Positions 34,906 to 46,964 of a stretch of 64,000 bases of DNA are shown one piece after another (position 1 is the stretch's first letter; each line of letters begins with the position of its first letter). The notes below the pieces were generated by a model. It was given only the letters and a program-made list of their open reading frames with translations. It had not been told where the DNA came from and ran no database searches. The stretch is from NCBI RefSeq assembly GCF_040954645.1, contig NC_092803.1, positions 77,290,263-77,354,262 of the forward strand, read 5' to 3'. This stretch comes from Diabrotica undecimpunctata (taxonomy: Eukaryota > Arthropoda > Insecta > Coleoptera > Chrysomelidae). The translations under genes and the position numbers were made by a program.

Positions 34906-36782
34906 GTTATAAACGCCACGTGTTTGTTAATTTTCTTTAAATAATTATCTTATTTTAATTTCTTTCGATTTTATTCATGTAATAACTTTATCTTTTATTT
35001 TACTATTTTTGCTCCAAAAATAGTTGGCGCTCAACTCTTCAATCAACTAAATATTCTTTTTAATCTTTATTTTTTATTTTCAATGTTTATTTATTTCGGT
35101 TATATTTTCTGTATTTGACTCTAGTCTATTCTATGTTATTCTTCACTCCTAATCCTTCTAGATGAAGGTGGTGGCAATATTTTTTTACATTTTTAATATA
35201 TTTAATTTTAATTTAATATTTTAATGTAATTAATCAATTTTTTTATCTGTCTGTTAATAGTGTTTATCTGTCTGTTAATAATAGTGTAATACTATTTTTT
35301 GACTTTATTTTATGCACAACCTACCCACCTGTGCGACTTTTCCTATGTACATGTAGGATCTTTATTTAAATCATTTTAACTAAATCATTATTTCATATTA
35401 AATATATTCATTTTATCTTGTTGAAGTTGCTTTTTTCTATTTAATATTGTAATTGTTTTCAATCTTCATATGATAAAGAAACATTTTAAAACATATGCAG
35501 TCGCTAACTAAGGATTTATTATTTCAGTTTTTTTGGCCTAATTTGAAATTTTCCTTCTCCACTTGTTGGGTGTAATTTTGTAAATCTTTATGGTGCAGCA
35601 CACATAAGGGTAACAATGGCAGCAGCATAGCAGATGCGCTTAAACAATAGCAACACCACAATGGGCTCGATCCCGGCATCTCCACTAACCTGTCAAGCCA
35701 TCATCTGAAGCCAACAACAACGCCAACTGTGTTTACCAAGTGATACAACTGTAGGAAGCCAACAGTACATGCAAGAACAATGCCATAAGAATCACTTTAA
35801 AATCTTTCTGTAAAGCTTTGCTTTGATTTAAATTGTTTTCTATATGTATGTATAACAAATATTAATAATTAGTATCTTAGTTTATTTGCTTCAACCAAAC
35901 TCATTTTTGAGATTTATTTTTAAGACATAACCTTGTCACACCTGAAAGACTGGGCCTAACAATTGGCTTCCAAGGAAAGTTGTAAGTTTTATTGTTCCAC
36001 ATTAGCTCCCAACTTTCGGAGGTAGTTATATTGTTACCCATTGGTACCTACCGTTAATGATGGGTCGTTCGATGGTTATAGCATGTACGAAAAATGGGAT
36101 TCGTAAATAAGAAAGTTATCAAGAAGGTTAGGAGTGGCTAACCACAACACTGATTACCCAAAAGTATGTAAGTGCAACATTCACAGTAGTCAAGTTTGGC
36201 ACCCAGCGATTATTATCTGTATCCACACCTGGAAAAATGATTTGATGGTAAGAAATGCTCTTTTTATGAAGTGTGTTGAAGTAACATACCGAAGAAAAAA
36301 ATATTTTTTATAGAAAAAAGCTTACCAATTTTTTGCCAAATTTATAGAGACCAAGACCACGTATAATTAAGAGAAGTCATGCCAAACTGAATTTCATCAA
36401 ATTTTTAATTGATATAAATGGAGATTCAATCCCACATTTAATATTCTTTTTAAAAATGTTTCCTCAAATTAATATAATCAATACCTAATATCTGCTTCCT
36501 CATGACCTCCCTACTTCGGCGCCCAGACCCATTACACTCCAACGATGATATAACAGAATAATGCAAAGCACTCTGCGTAGGAGTAAATTCTATAGACGTT
36601 ATTAGACGAGAATTGCGGTATCATTAACGTACAGTGAATAATTTCGATTCGGATTTGGAAATCAATAATTATGGCGAATTCACCATACAACTGATAATAG
36701 GTTTATTGTTTCCAGAGCGACACGCTGCCGATCGGTTGGTATATTAAACTCTGACATGGCAACGATGTATCTATATGGGAGA
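34906..36782. other. Long AT-rich non-coding stretch
   Basis: No gene or element recognised. It contains a small local duplication (TTTATCTGTCTGTTAATA twice within 35238-35283). A somewhat less AT-rich patch at about 35600-36150 has no coding signal. Confidence 0.5.
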
Positions 36783-36845
36783 CATTGTCCGCAAGAAATT
36801 CACTAGGCGTATTACCAGGGCGGTAATAAACCTGAAAGTTTCATT
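36783..36845 (+). repeat. Dispersed repeat, copy 1
   Basis: ATTGTCC...GATTC/AATTC...CGGTAAT blocks match 40416-40478 in the same orientation at roughly 70 percent by eye. Upstream about 60 bp are also weakly alike. Confidence 0.5.
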
Positions 36846-36946
36846 AATTGACTCTTTAGTGTAGGTAGAGTCACATCAATGATGTTGTTGAGCAAGACGA
36901 GTCTTTCGAACCCAACAGAATGTGCTGTTTGTATATTTTCCGGCTC

Positions 36947-37483
36947 TTACTTTGAAGCTGTAATTAAATTAACGTATTTATTGATTAACTTACCCAAGCG
37001 CAACTTCAGTATCTTGTGCTCTTTAACACCACAATTATGGTTGTTTGCAAAACAGAGATAAAACATTAGAGATCACCATATGAAATACCACTAGAAAGAT
37101 TAAACATCTCGTATGTGGAGGGAAATGGTAATGACGACTGAAATATTAGTAAACAATTGGTAAGACGCATTAAAAAGGCTATGCCACTTTTTAGGAGCGA
37201 ATCTACATGTTTCGTTACTTTGAAGCTGTAATTTAATTAACGTATTTATTGATTAACTTACAAAAGCGCAATTTCAGTACCTTGAGCTTTTTAACACCAC
37301 AATTATGGTTGTTTGCAAAACAGAGATACAACATTAGAGATCACCATATGGAATACTACTAGAAAGATTAAACATCTCCTATGTGGAGAAAAATGGCAAT
37401 AGCGACTGGAATATTAGTAAACAATTGGTAAAACGCATTAAAAAGGCTATGCTACTTTTTATGAGCGAATCTACATTTTTCGC
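36947..37483 (+). repeat. Direct tandem duplication, two units of about 269 bp
   Basis: Unit 1 (36947-37215) and unit 2 (37216-37483) both begin TTACTTTGAAGCTGTAAT and share long blocks such as AACACCACAATTATGG, ATTAGAGATCACCATATG and AACGCATTAAAAAGGCTATG. Identity looks near 90 percent by eye. No coding frame spans them. Confidence 0.9.
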
Positions 37484-37794
37484 AGATTGGAGATGAGCAG
37501 ATAAACATTCGTTTGTATTCATTATAGGCTATTGATTATGTCCAAAAGAAAAGGAACTACAACGTTAAAGGACTTTTATTTGTTCATATGGTCAATGGAC
37601 CCCCAAATATGAAAAATCCGCGGAGTGCTACCATTTAAAAAGGTACGTTTTTGAGAAAGAAGCAAATTAGTCACTATGCACTATGGTGCATTTGGGTGAA
37701 TTTTATATACTTTTTGGACATATACACCTACCTAAAGTTGTTTAACAATTAAATTTCCTATCGAAATATCACCTTATAAAGTTAAAAATATATT
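37484..37794. other. Non-coding spacer
   Basis: AT-rich; nothing recognised. Confidence 0.5.
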
Positions 37795-39775
37795 TTTCTT
37801 CTTCTTTTTCTGTGCCTTATCCTTTAAGGACATTGGCGATCATCACAGCTCATTTTACCGTGTCTGCAGCAGATCTGTAGAGTTCTATTGTTGGTTTTTC
37901 ACTTCGAATTTCCACATTTTTCAACCAGAACGTGCGTCATCTCCCTGGTACTCTTTTCCCTTCCACTTTCCCTTGTATAACTAATCGAATCAACTCATAT
38001 TTTTCATTTCTTAGTATGTGACTAAAGTAGGTCATTTTCTCTCATTTACAGTGTTGAGTATTTCTTTTTCTTTTTTCCTCTTTCTTAATGTTTCCATGTT
38101 TATTATGTGTTGTGCCCATGATATTTTTCACATTATTCGATAACACTACATCTGAAAGCTAGCAAGTCTTTTTTCAGTTGCATATCTGACTGTCTGGGCT
38201 TCCATATAAAAGGGTAGAGAATACGTAGCATCTCAACACTTTAGTTCTAATTTCTATTCCCAGTTTTCCATTGCATAATACTCCTTTCATCTTGTTGAAA
38301 GCGCTTCTGGCTACCTCAATGCATCGTTTTATTTCAAGGTCCCATTGTTCGTTTAACTCATATGCACTACTACATTCTACTACATTACCTTAGTAATTGT
38401 ATTTGGGTACTTTCTCTAAAGCTTTGCCTTTAACGTATATTGTTTCTACTTAAATCTTATTCTTACTAACAATCATGATTTTTGTTTTTTTTTGTGTTCA
38501 GTGCCATTCCATAGCTCTTGCAGTATTGACTAGTGTAATCAACCAAAATTTACAACCCTCAGCTGTCCGCAAGGAGCATTGTATCGTCTGAATATCTGAG
38601 ATTATTCGCTAGCGTTTCGTTATTTAATATGCCTGTATTGATGTCTTCTAGTGCCTCTTTAAACATCTCTTCTAAGCACATATTAAAAATTAGAGGGGAT
38701 AGTACACGTCCTTGTCGTACTCCTCTTTTTATAAATATCTCTCTAAATTTTTGTTGGTCGACTCGTATTATGGCTTTCTGATATCATCATCTATTTCTGT
38801 GTTCCATAATATGTTTGCCAGCCTTCTGTTTTGGTTTTTTGTAGAAGGCTTTCTCGAAGTCAACTGGACATATGAATACGCCACAGTTGACATCTCGATA
38901 CCGTTCTATGAGTGTTTGTATAGTAAAATGCCTCTCTAGTCCCAAAGCCTTTTTTTAAATCCCAGTTGATTTCCTGTTATTCTATCGTCTAGTTTTTGGT
39001 AGACCCGTTCATGAATCACTCGCCAGAAGACTTTTATAACATGGTTCATCAAGCTGATTGTTCTATATTTTTTACATTTTATTGTATTGAGTTTTCTGGG
39101 TATTGGGCTGAACTCAGATATTGACCATTCTTTCGGATTTTCTCCGGTATTGTAAATTTTATTCTACTAGTAGTAGTAGTCTTAAGATTTGTGTATGTAT
39201 TTCATCCGGTCCCATAGCGTAATAATTTTTTAGAGGTTTAAATGCTTTTTTAATTTCCTCTTAGGTAATTGCAGGACCATTTCTACCTCTTGGTAACATT
39301 GTCTTCATTATTTCGTCGTATTCAAATAGCCTTTTATATATTCTTCCTATCTATTTATTTTCTCTTCTTTCAATTAATATTTTGTTGTTTTTGTCCATTA
39401 TGTTTCCAATACCTCTTTTTTGTACGTGCCAGCTGTTTCTTTTGATTTTTCTATATTAAAAATGTTATGTTGTGTTTCTAATCTTTCTGCACATTTTTGT
39501 GCACATTTTTCTGATAGTATTCCTTCGCTTCTTTGATTTTTGTTTGATTGTTTTATTTACGATTTTGTATTGTTGTTCGTTTCTATTCTTGTATATTCTC
39601 CGTTTAGATATCAATGAATTTATTTCTTGTGTTATTAATTGTTTACTTTTGTCCTTGTCATTCTACTTTCTGGACTTCCATGTGTATCTGTTCTTTGATC
39701 TTGTGGCAAAGATCAGTGGCAAATTTTGTGTCTGCTAAAACAAGGTTGGTGGTCACTTGCTATATCTGCCCCTGG
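37795..39775 (-). pseudogene. RTE-like element, RT to 3' end (minus strand)
   Basis: Read from 39775 downwards: a basic linker (NNEDNVTKR, AITXEEIKKAFKPLKN), then AMGPDEIHTQIL (RT fingers, about 39220). Then come a damaged palm with GFGTREAF (about 38925) and KNQNRRLANILWNTE, then KRGVRQGRVLSPLIFNMCLEE (about 38700) and a catalytic box YSDD (about 38595), where YADD is usual. Next are YCKSYGMALNTKKTKI (about 38500), EIKRCIEVARSAFNKMKG (about 38310) and LRCYVFSTLLYG (about 38220). It ends in a GAAGAAG tail at about 37797. Very many stops, but the length kept (about 2 kb) is greater than most RTE copies here. Confidence 0.75.
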
Positions 39776-40415
39776 GTAAGCTTTAGTCGATACTATAGCG
39801 TTACAGATTTTTTTACATGAATATATTAAAAAAAAGAAGCATTATAATACGAAATAAAAAAGGGTTCAGTAGGCGGTACTGCAGACTAGCGCGAAGTATT
39901 GTATTAATCAAAAATACTGCTGTTTTTACTATTCTCTTTACAATCTTATGATATTTTTAATCAAATTTCTATTCAGCAGCAGTTTTTGTAGGTTTATATT
40001 TTTTCATTATTTATCGCATTCGTAAGTAAAATCTTTTTTACGTTTTCTGTACAAAACTTTTTTAATTTATTACATATAGTCTTATATATTTATTACATAT
40101 AAAGTAGTTATAATAACTGTTGTACTGACTCTACAAGAAAAATTAGAAATATCTTCTAGCTTTATTTTAGTTGAAACTTTAATAAATTATTTTGTATGTA
40201 GAACATAATAGGTACTATCCAAATACGTAAAAAATAAAGTTCTAATTTTAAATACCAAGTAAAAACAAAATATTTTCCCAAATTACAACTTTTTATATGA
40301 CTAGAATGCCTTATTCAATTCTCCATATGAATCATAAACAATAATTATAGTCTATTTCACGAGGATATAGCGTTAACCAATTGGCAGGTATATTAGATTG
40401 TGACACGAAGCGCGA
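39776..40415. other. AT-rich non-coding stretch with a dispersed block
   Basis: No gene. 39860-39905 is the reverse complement of the CGCGCTAGTCTACAGTACCG-type block at about 3990-4020, and a third diverged copy lies near 56130. Confidence 0.55.
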
Positions 40416-40478
40416 TATTGTCCACAGGAGATTCAGTGAGCATATTAATGGGTCGGTAATGAACTTAAGACTTTAATT
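40416..40478 (+). repeat. Dispersed repeat, copy 2
   Basis: Matches 36783-36845 (see that entry). Both copies are short and diverged, and the element they belong to is unknown. Confidence 0.5.
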
Positions 40479-40554
40479 AAATCGGCTTTGGCTAGGCACA
40501 AAAACATTTCAACGCACTGGAATTTATCTGGAAGACCGCAAATTTTTTAAATTA

Positions 40555-40715
40555 TCAAGGTTCTGAAACTAATTTCTTGTGGCTTGTTTAATTTAAATAT
40601 TATGTTAGTATGGGGTTAAGCCACAATTATTGCTTATAATAAAAATCAAATTTTAAATCAACAAATGTTTGACGTTTCTATTTTCACTCCGGAAATCGTT
40701 TTTTTCAAAAATCAT
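40555..40715 (-). repeat. Penelope-like pseudo-LTR fragment
   Basis: The reverse complement contains CGGAGTGAAAATAGAAACGTC, then ATTGTGGCTTA, then GCCACAAGAAATTAG. These blocks appear in the same order in the Penelope-associated ends at 21.29-21.36 kb and 53.0-53.2 kb. No coding part is attached. Confidence 0.6.
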
Positions 40716-40730
40716 TACTATACAGATTCC

Positions 40731-41004
40731 ATAGACATATTATAAAATAGACTGAATGTTGCAAAAATACCTGTTCCCCAGAGCGACAGAGAAAACTGAT
40801 GCAAAAATTCCTTGCATATTTTTCTAATAGGCCAAATTTATCGACCACGTGACCTTACCATTGATCATTTAGATCACGTGGTCCATAAACCAAGTAAATT
40901 AAAAAAAAGATGCAGAGACTGATTTGCGTCAATTTTCTCTGTCGCACTGGGGGAATGGGCCTGTATTGCGTATCTGTTCAGTCTATTTGTATTATATGTC
41001 TATA
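40731..41004. repeat. 274-bp foldback (palindromic MITE-like) element
   Basis: ATAGACATAT at 40731-40740 is the exact reverse complement of 40995-41004, and the arms stay complementary inward. Shared blocks include AATAGACTGAA, GCGACAGAGAAAA, TGATGCAAAAA or its partner, and the inner CCACGTGA. The arms are about 125-130 bp with a loop of roughly 10-20 bp near 40863. No coding capacity. Confidence 0.85.
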
Positions 41005-41197
41005 AAAAATTCTGAGAATATACACTGATATTTTGTCCGTTACCTTAAGTTACTTTAACTGATATACTAGGAACGGTACTTGTTCAACTAAAATGATATT
41101 TATTTGTTTTTGGAAATCTACCTAGTGAGAGGTGAAACTTTGAAATACGTGTAGGAGAATGTTGAAACTCGAATCAAAAAGAAATTTAAGCGTCTAG

Positions 41198-41201
<4 letters not shown>

Positions 41202-41255
<54 letters not shown>
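41202..41255. repeat. (TA)n microsatellite
   Basis: About 54 bp of TA dinucleotides followed by TGTATG. Confidence 0.97.
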
Positions 41256-41263
<8 letters not shown>

Positions 41264-42055
41264 TTATATATGCCCGGCAGAATAAAATAGAAGAACGTTT
41301 TTAAGCGGTTGTAGCGTCATTAGAAGATATATGACAATTGTAAGAAATCTGTATGACAAAGTTAACAACTAGTGCTAAGATATATGTGGGAGAGATACAT
41401 TTCACTGCAAGTCGGATTGAATACGGCTCATTGCTTAATCCTGAAACGATTGTTAAAAGTAATAGCTTAAAGTACCTCGGGTATGTATTACATATTAAGC
41501 CCTATGATTCCACAACATTATTTTTTTTAAATAATAAAACATTTTTTAATATCCTTGTTGAAGCTGGGTTAAATAGCCAAAATTCATTCTTATTTGACAA
41601 AAAATTTTTTATTTTTAACAAAAAGTAGGTGTATTCGTACTAGTACAATGGGCTGATAAGTCAAAAATATAAAACATTGTGTAAAAATAAAAATGTTTTA
41701 TGTTCTTACAAACTAGATATATACATGATTATAATACCAGTCTTGTATTCTAACGAGCATGAAATTGTACAAAACAATTACATTCCAAACAAAGAGTAAC
41801 TTCATACATATATAAGTCCAACGTAATGATGACATAAGCGACATCAAAGTTGTTTGTCTATTTTCTTTGGAAAATGGCTACTTTCATCCATTTTTAAACT
41901 AATTGGTATAGACCCTGCAAGTTGTTTTCTAAAATAAGTAGATTTCCCAAAAGTTCTTAAATAATGACGTACTACATCTCGTTGAACAAGCAAAAGATCC
42001 ATTTCCTTATTTCCAGCTTATATGTATAACCTTATAACTATAAAATAGATACAAT
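41256..42055. other. Non-coding or unrecognised stretch
   Basis: A 91-codon frame at 41353-41628 contains SNSLKYLGYVLH, which recalls the YLG block after the palm of RTE-like RTs. The rest is low-complexity Phe/Asn/Lys sequence, so I do not call it. Nothing else is supportable. Confidence 0.35.
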
Positions 42056-42059
42056 ATAC

Positions 42060-43690
42060 AAATTATACAAATATATGCCCTATTATTCACGCTGAAGAAA
42101 TAGAGGAGCTCTGTAATAACATGACTGATCTATTAAATAACAATAAAACTTTAAGTATTTAATTGGTGACTTTAATGCCAAAGCGGAAAAGAAAATCGGC
42201 AAGAAACAATTTGAGAAATATGGACTCGATGAGAGAAATAAAAAAGGAGAAAGACTCGTTCAGTTTGCACACTACCAAAACATGCTACTGCAAATACGTG
42301 CTTTAAGAAAAAACTGAACAGAAAATGGACTTGGGTAGACCAATCGGAACCAATAATAATGAAATTAGCTTCATTGTAACCAACAGGATTGCTACAATTA
42401 ATGATGTCAGTGTAATAAATAAATTTCAAACAACGACCATAGACTTATCAGGGCAAAAATTGTTTTATGTCTAAAACTAGACAAAATAAAATTAATCACA
42501 AAGCCAACAGTAACCGGTATAAATATTAACAATATAAAATAAAACTACCAAAGGGCAATTGATGAAAGATTGCATGACCAAATCGACAGACCTCGATTAA
42601 TAGAAATTATCATTGATAGTGACAAAGCAATCGAAAACCGCAACAACAAATTAATAAACATAGGAAACTGTCTAACAAAACCAAAATAATATTAAAACAA
42701 AGAAGTAAAATAAAAGTATTGAGCAAAATAGAGCGAATACAATACACTTTGTAAGACAATAAGGAAAAGTATTAAGGGAGACATAAGAAAATACAATGAA
42801 AGACTGGTAGAAAATCCAATCGGAAACAGAAAAAATATATTAAAAACTTGATAGAAATGAAATAATACAACTTGTGACTAAATTATTCAGCGAACTTTAC
42901 AAAGCCCTTAAAACACTTGAAAAAGCAATCAGTTATCAAGAAGTACCCAAAGACCGTGTGGAAGAAGCAGAATTGACAATTAAAAAAATGAAAAGCGGTA
43001 AAGCAGCTGGAATAGATGGTATAACAGTGGAACTGCTTCACAGCTGATCACGATGCATACCAGACCACTAGAATACAGCAAACATAATTCTCATTTATAA
43101 AAAAGATAGCAAAGAAAATATCAAAAACTACAGACGCATAAGTCTACTACCAGTCATATACAAGATATTCACAAAGATCATCAACAACAGATTCACAAAT
43201 ACATTAGATGCTGTACAGTCAAGAGACCAAGCTGGCTTTAGAAGTAGATTCAGTAGCCTAATCATATCCATACGCTTCAAGAACTAATAAGTAAAGCTAA
43301 AGAATATGAAATACTGCTAGTATTAGCCTACATAGAGTTCGAGACGGCTTTTGATTCTATATAGCCAAAGTCAGTAAAGAAGCTTTGACTAACCAAGGCG
43401 TTGACAAACCGTACATACATAGATACTTTAGCAAATATATACAGACAAGCAAAAGCTAAGGTAAACATTTATGAAAACACTACAAAATTTCTCACTGCCA
43501 GAGGCGTCCAACAAGAAGACGCAATATCACCAAAGCTTTTCACTGCAACTCTAGAAAATGAATTCAACAAAATGAATTGGCAGAACAAATGCCTATCCAT
43601 TGATGGAGAATGTCTCAGCCATCTAAGATTTGCAGACGACATCGTTCTGATTGCTAATAATCCTGCAGAACCACAATAACTTGTAAGCGA
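42060..43690 (+). pseudogene. RTE-like endonuclease-RT, heavily decayed
   Basis: Endonuclease: IQIYAPIIHAEEIEELCNN, GDFNAKAEKKIGKKQFEKYG (about 42165-42225), then DERNKKGERLVQFA. The linker is broken. RT: KMKSGKAAGIDGITVELLH (about 42985), ANIILIYKKDS and a KNYRRISLLPVIYKIFTKII stretch (about 43080-43190), then RDQAGFRSRFSS. After frameshifts in the palm the frame 43401-43679 gives ARGVQQEDAISPKLFTATLE, CLSHLRFADD with FADD at 43629-43640, and IVLIANN. It is closely related in style to the nested element at 16.4-19.4 kb (RGVRQEDTISPKLFTTLLE, LSHLRFADD). Confidence 0.8.
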
Positions 43691-44140
43691 CCTAAATGCA
43701 GTATAACGAGTAGCTCTTTTAGACAACAGACTCAGTAAAACTCAGGTTTAAATTAAATAAAAATATATTCCAAATAAATCAATAATAAAATAAAATAAGT
43801 TTCTAGGTAATATTACAATAAAAATTAGATCGTCAATCCTGGCGACGACAGCTTCCAAGACGATACGACCCACTATTTATACACAGGATACAGACTGTAT
43901 GGAAACGGATCGAAGGAGTAGAGATGTAGTGGGCCAATCAACACTCAGCCCGAGGAACACACCGTATACACCAATCAGTGCTTGGACACAGGAGAGAATA
44001 GGTATGTCTCAGATTAATAATCCAAGACCGGGTACGGAACTTCCACTAGATTAATACTTTATCCTCGCAGAAGCGGTTGGCCTTCAGGGGACTAGTAAGG
44101 ATGCGTGAACACAAAGCGCTGTCGGTATCGAGGCGATACA
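43691..44140. other. Unassigned stretch with higher G+C
   Basis: The segment 43830-44140 is GC-richer than its neighbours. No protein family, RNA or repeat could be recognised. It could be untranslated sequence of another retroelement lying between two RTE pieces. Confidence 0.3.
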
Positions 44141-44144
44141 AATC

Positions 44145-45150
44145 GTTACGGAAGCTAGCAATGAAGTTGGCCTAACAATGAACTTGACAAAAACGAAAAC
44201 CATGTGCAACGAGCTAGCGGATGTTTAAGATGTACTAATAAATTATACTACACTTATGACAGTAGACGAGGATATACTGGGACAATTCATACATGCATCT
44301 GGCTTCTTACTCCCAGATTTTAACAGAAGAATGAAACTGGCTTGTTCATTTTTTGATAAAAATACAGTTATATCAAATCCATGCAAGAATTCTGAAAATA
44401 TCGTGGACAGAACACGTCACAAACAAAGAGGTTCTGAGAAGGATGAATAAAGAAATAAAAAGTTTAAATATAATTAAAACAAGAAAATTGGAATATCTTG
44501 GACATATTACAGGTGGAGAGAAATACACTTTGCTCCAACTGATTATGCAGGGCAAGATCCAAGGAGAGAGAAGCATAGGGAGGCGTAGAATGTCATGGCT
44601 GCGCAACCTGAGAGAGTGGTACGGATGTACATCAAATACACTTTTCAGGGCAGCAGTCTCAAAAGTCTGAATAGCTATGGTGATTGCCGACCTCCGCCGC
44701 GGAGATGGCACTTGAAGAAGAAGATCAAATCCAGAATTCCACTCCACCCGAAAAAACAGCATTGGATCAGTGTATACATACGGCTGCGAACCTCAAAGTC
44801 AGTCGAAACACAATGGAGTGATGCATGCCAGGTATAACAAAGGGAGATAAAAAAGAATAGAATGGATCAGACAGAAAACCAAGGTCACTGATGTAATCCA
44901 TAGAATTAAATCTTTAAAATGGCAGTGGGCGGGACATTTAGCGAAAAGAACTGACAATAGATGGTCGACTAGAATTACATTGTGATATCCAAGAGGCGTC
45001 AAGAGACCAAGAAAACGTCAAAGTTTAGGATGGGAGGGACTATAACATAAGAAAACAAGGCGATACAGCATGGCACAGAAAAGCCAATATTAGACAATCG
45101 TGGGCAGAAATGAAGAACGACTATGTAAGGAAGGCTGCACTATAATGATC
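44145..45150 (+). pseudogene. RTE-like thumb and C-terminus, interrupted by another RTE tail
   Basis: The first part (44145-44381) reads NEVGLTMNLTKTKTMCN, then LGQFIHASGFLLPDFNRRMKLACSFFDK. After the nested insert (44382-44723) the protein resumes as IPLHPKK, then LDQCIH and VSRNTMEXCMPGITKGDKK, then RIKSLKWQWAGHLAKRTDNRW and PRKRQS near 45010. LKWQWAGHxAxRxDNRW is the C-terminal block of many RTE-like proteins. Frames change four or more times. The upstream palm is missing, or belongs to the previous fragment ending at 43690. Confidence 0.78.
44382..44723 (+). mobile_element. 342-bp 5'-truncated RTE tail nested in an RTE, 10-bp TSD
   Basis: ATCAAATCCA at 44372-44381 recurs exactly at 44724-44733. 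The insert encodes only the C-terminal end of an RTE-like protein (NKEVLRRMNKE, TRKLEYLGHI, LQLIMQGKIQGERSIGRRR, SWLRNLREWYG) and a (GAA)n tail. Taking it out rejoins the host RTE protein around KSRIPLHPKK. The frame 44353-44670 is open except at its end, so the insert is comparatively recent. Its C-terminus is close to that of the element at 53.8-55.1 kb. Confidence 0.93.
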
Positions 45151-45949
45151 AAAAGACACCTAATAATAGAACAGAAGTAATACATAGTGACATTTCATTG
45201 GAAATCTTATACATTTTAGAGTTTGTTTCAAAAGAGTATAAACATCCGAATAGACAAGAATCAGATACTCCTACAGATTATACCCAAAAATTAGAAGGCA
45301 CAAAAATACAAATAATGCCATAGAAAAAGATAGAATAGTAATTAGCTGTAGAATATTCTGAGTGCTTTAAATATATTTTGCAACCTTAAAAAAATGTTCT
45401 AACGGGTCTCTAAAATTTTTTTCTTGTAAGTTAAATATGATTCAAAAAAACCTTTTTTTTTTTTTTAATAATTCAGAACTTTTACAAAGTCCAGTGAAAC
45501 TACATAATCTAGTTGAACAAAGTATGTTTACGACGTCGTATAACGAAATTTAGATCGGAGACTCATTTTGTTTTCGTGCGCCATTACCGACAATAGAAAG
45601 AGCATCAGTGTAACATTGCGATTGCAGAAAAGGCAGAAACAAACAACGATAAAAGCGTTTTATTTTCGCAATTAAGTGCATTAGAAAATACTCCATTTTA
45701 TTTGGCAATAAACTTTCTTATAAATGAAAATCCTTAAATTTAAGTGCGACGGACGGCATTATTAAGCCAAAGGAATTTTTCGTTCAAGACGATGATCCAG
45801 TGGCGTACTATTGATCTTTTAAGAACATTATTAGAAAAAATTATGAGATGCACTGAAAGAAGTACTTTATTTATTGTAACAATTTAGCAAATCGTTTTAA
45901 AGCATTAAATAGTTAAAGCATTTTTAAAAAGTTTTCTTTATTCCAGGTA
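45151..45949. other. AT-rich non-coding stretch
   Basis: Includes an imperfect T-run near 45450-45465. No gene recognised. Confidence 0.5.
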
Positions 45950-46400
45950 TTAGATATTGTTGCTTTTTCAGTTATTATCATTTTTAAGGAGCGTCCTACA
46001 TTCCTTGTTCCTTTCGGTTTATAATTTAATATTTCTTTCGTTAGACGATTTTCATCCATTGCGTTTATATGTTGTTTTCATTTGGTTCTGTATTCTTTCT
46101 GTAGGATTTGATTAATAATTTATTATTAAAAATTTTTTTTATAATAACTCTACAATTAATATTTGCAATTGTTACGGTCGCTTTTTTACACAGTTATATA
46201 ACTTATGCAGTTTAGCACATTCCAATTTTGTTTTGGCTTTCAACCATTGATTTATACAATGTAGCATTCTTAAGTGTAAAAAGAAATATCTATATGTTAA
46301 AAGTTTCATGTTTATTGGGTCTCTTTCGGTTGCTTTTCTATTATTTGATGTTGTGATTGACTCCATAAGTTCTTGCATTGTTATAAGGCGTATTCTATAT
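45950..46400 (-). pseudogene. RTE-like RT fingers fragment
   Basis: The minus-strand frame 46172-46378 reads MQELMESITTSNNRKATERDP, then INMKLLTYRYFFLHLRMLHCIN. It fits the LMEAI...KNRKAPGPDGIN.ELLKY stretch at the start of RT in RTE-like elements. A diverged copy of the same segment lies at 49.03-49.20 kb. The sequence downstream is too broken to follow. Confidence 0.6.
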
Positions 46401-46449
46401 AAAATTTATTCTTCTGAATACTCTTCTTTACAACTGCTACGATTATACC

Positions 46450-46790
46450 ACAGGTTCTTCTTCTTAAAGTGCCCTCTGCTGAGTGAAGGTTGGCTACTAC
46501 AATTGCAAACTCTTCTTTATCTTCAGGGATTCTTATCAGCTGTTCAAGATTTAGCTCTGTCCATTGTCGAATATTTTATAGCCACGATAGTCTTTTCCTT
46601 TCTAGTTTCCTCTTTACCCCGATCTTTTCTTTTACTATTAGTTGTGCACATTGGTACTTATTATTTGTGAGTATATGGGCTAGGCATGTTATTTTTCGAA
46701 CTTTCACTATGTTGAAAAGTTCTCTTTTCTTGCTTATTTTATGCAGCACTTCTTCGTTTGAGGTCTGTATAATATATAATTTTTAAAAAA
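46450..46790 (-). pseudogene. RTE-like C-terminal tail
   Basis: The minus strand reads SNEEVLHKISKKRELFNIVKVR, with NNKYQCAQLIVKEKIGVKRK and NIRQWTELN following, and ends in a GAAGAAGAA run at about 46455-46463. This is the standard C-terminal block (EVLRRM...ELL..IK.RK..YLGH...N.KY..LQLI..GKI.GKR). One stop interrupts it. A 5'-truncated insertion is likely; no clear target duplication was found. Confidence 0.75.
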
Positions 46791-46964
46791 TTGTACGGAA
46801 AAACAGTTATTCTGTCATCTTTAATAGCAATTTAATGTCACCTAATATGACTAACAACGGAAGCTATAATTAAAAAAATGAATATTAGTTTTGATAGATG
46901 TGACCTAGATATTGCAAATGGTAAAGTTGCTATTGATACCCCGACCGCATTAATTTCGGACCGG

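Noticed and set aside
41353..41628. 91-codon frame with YLG block as an RT fragment
   Set aside because: Only one short block resembles an RT; the rest is low-complexity and no adjoining RT motif is present.
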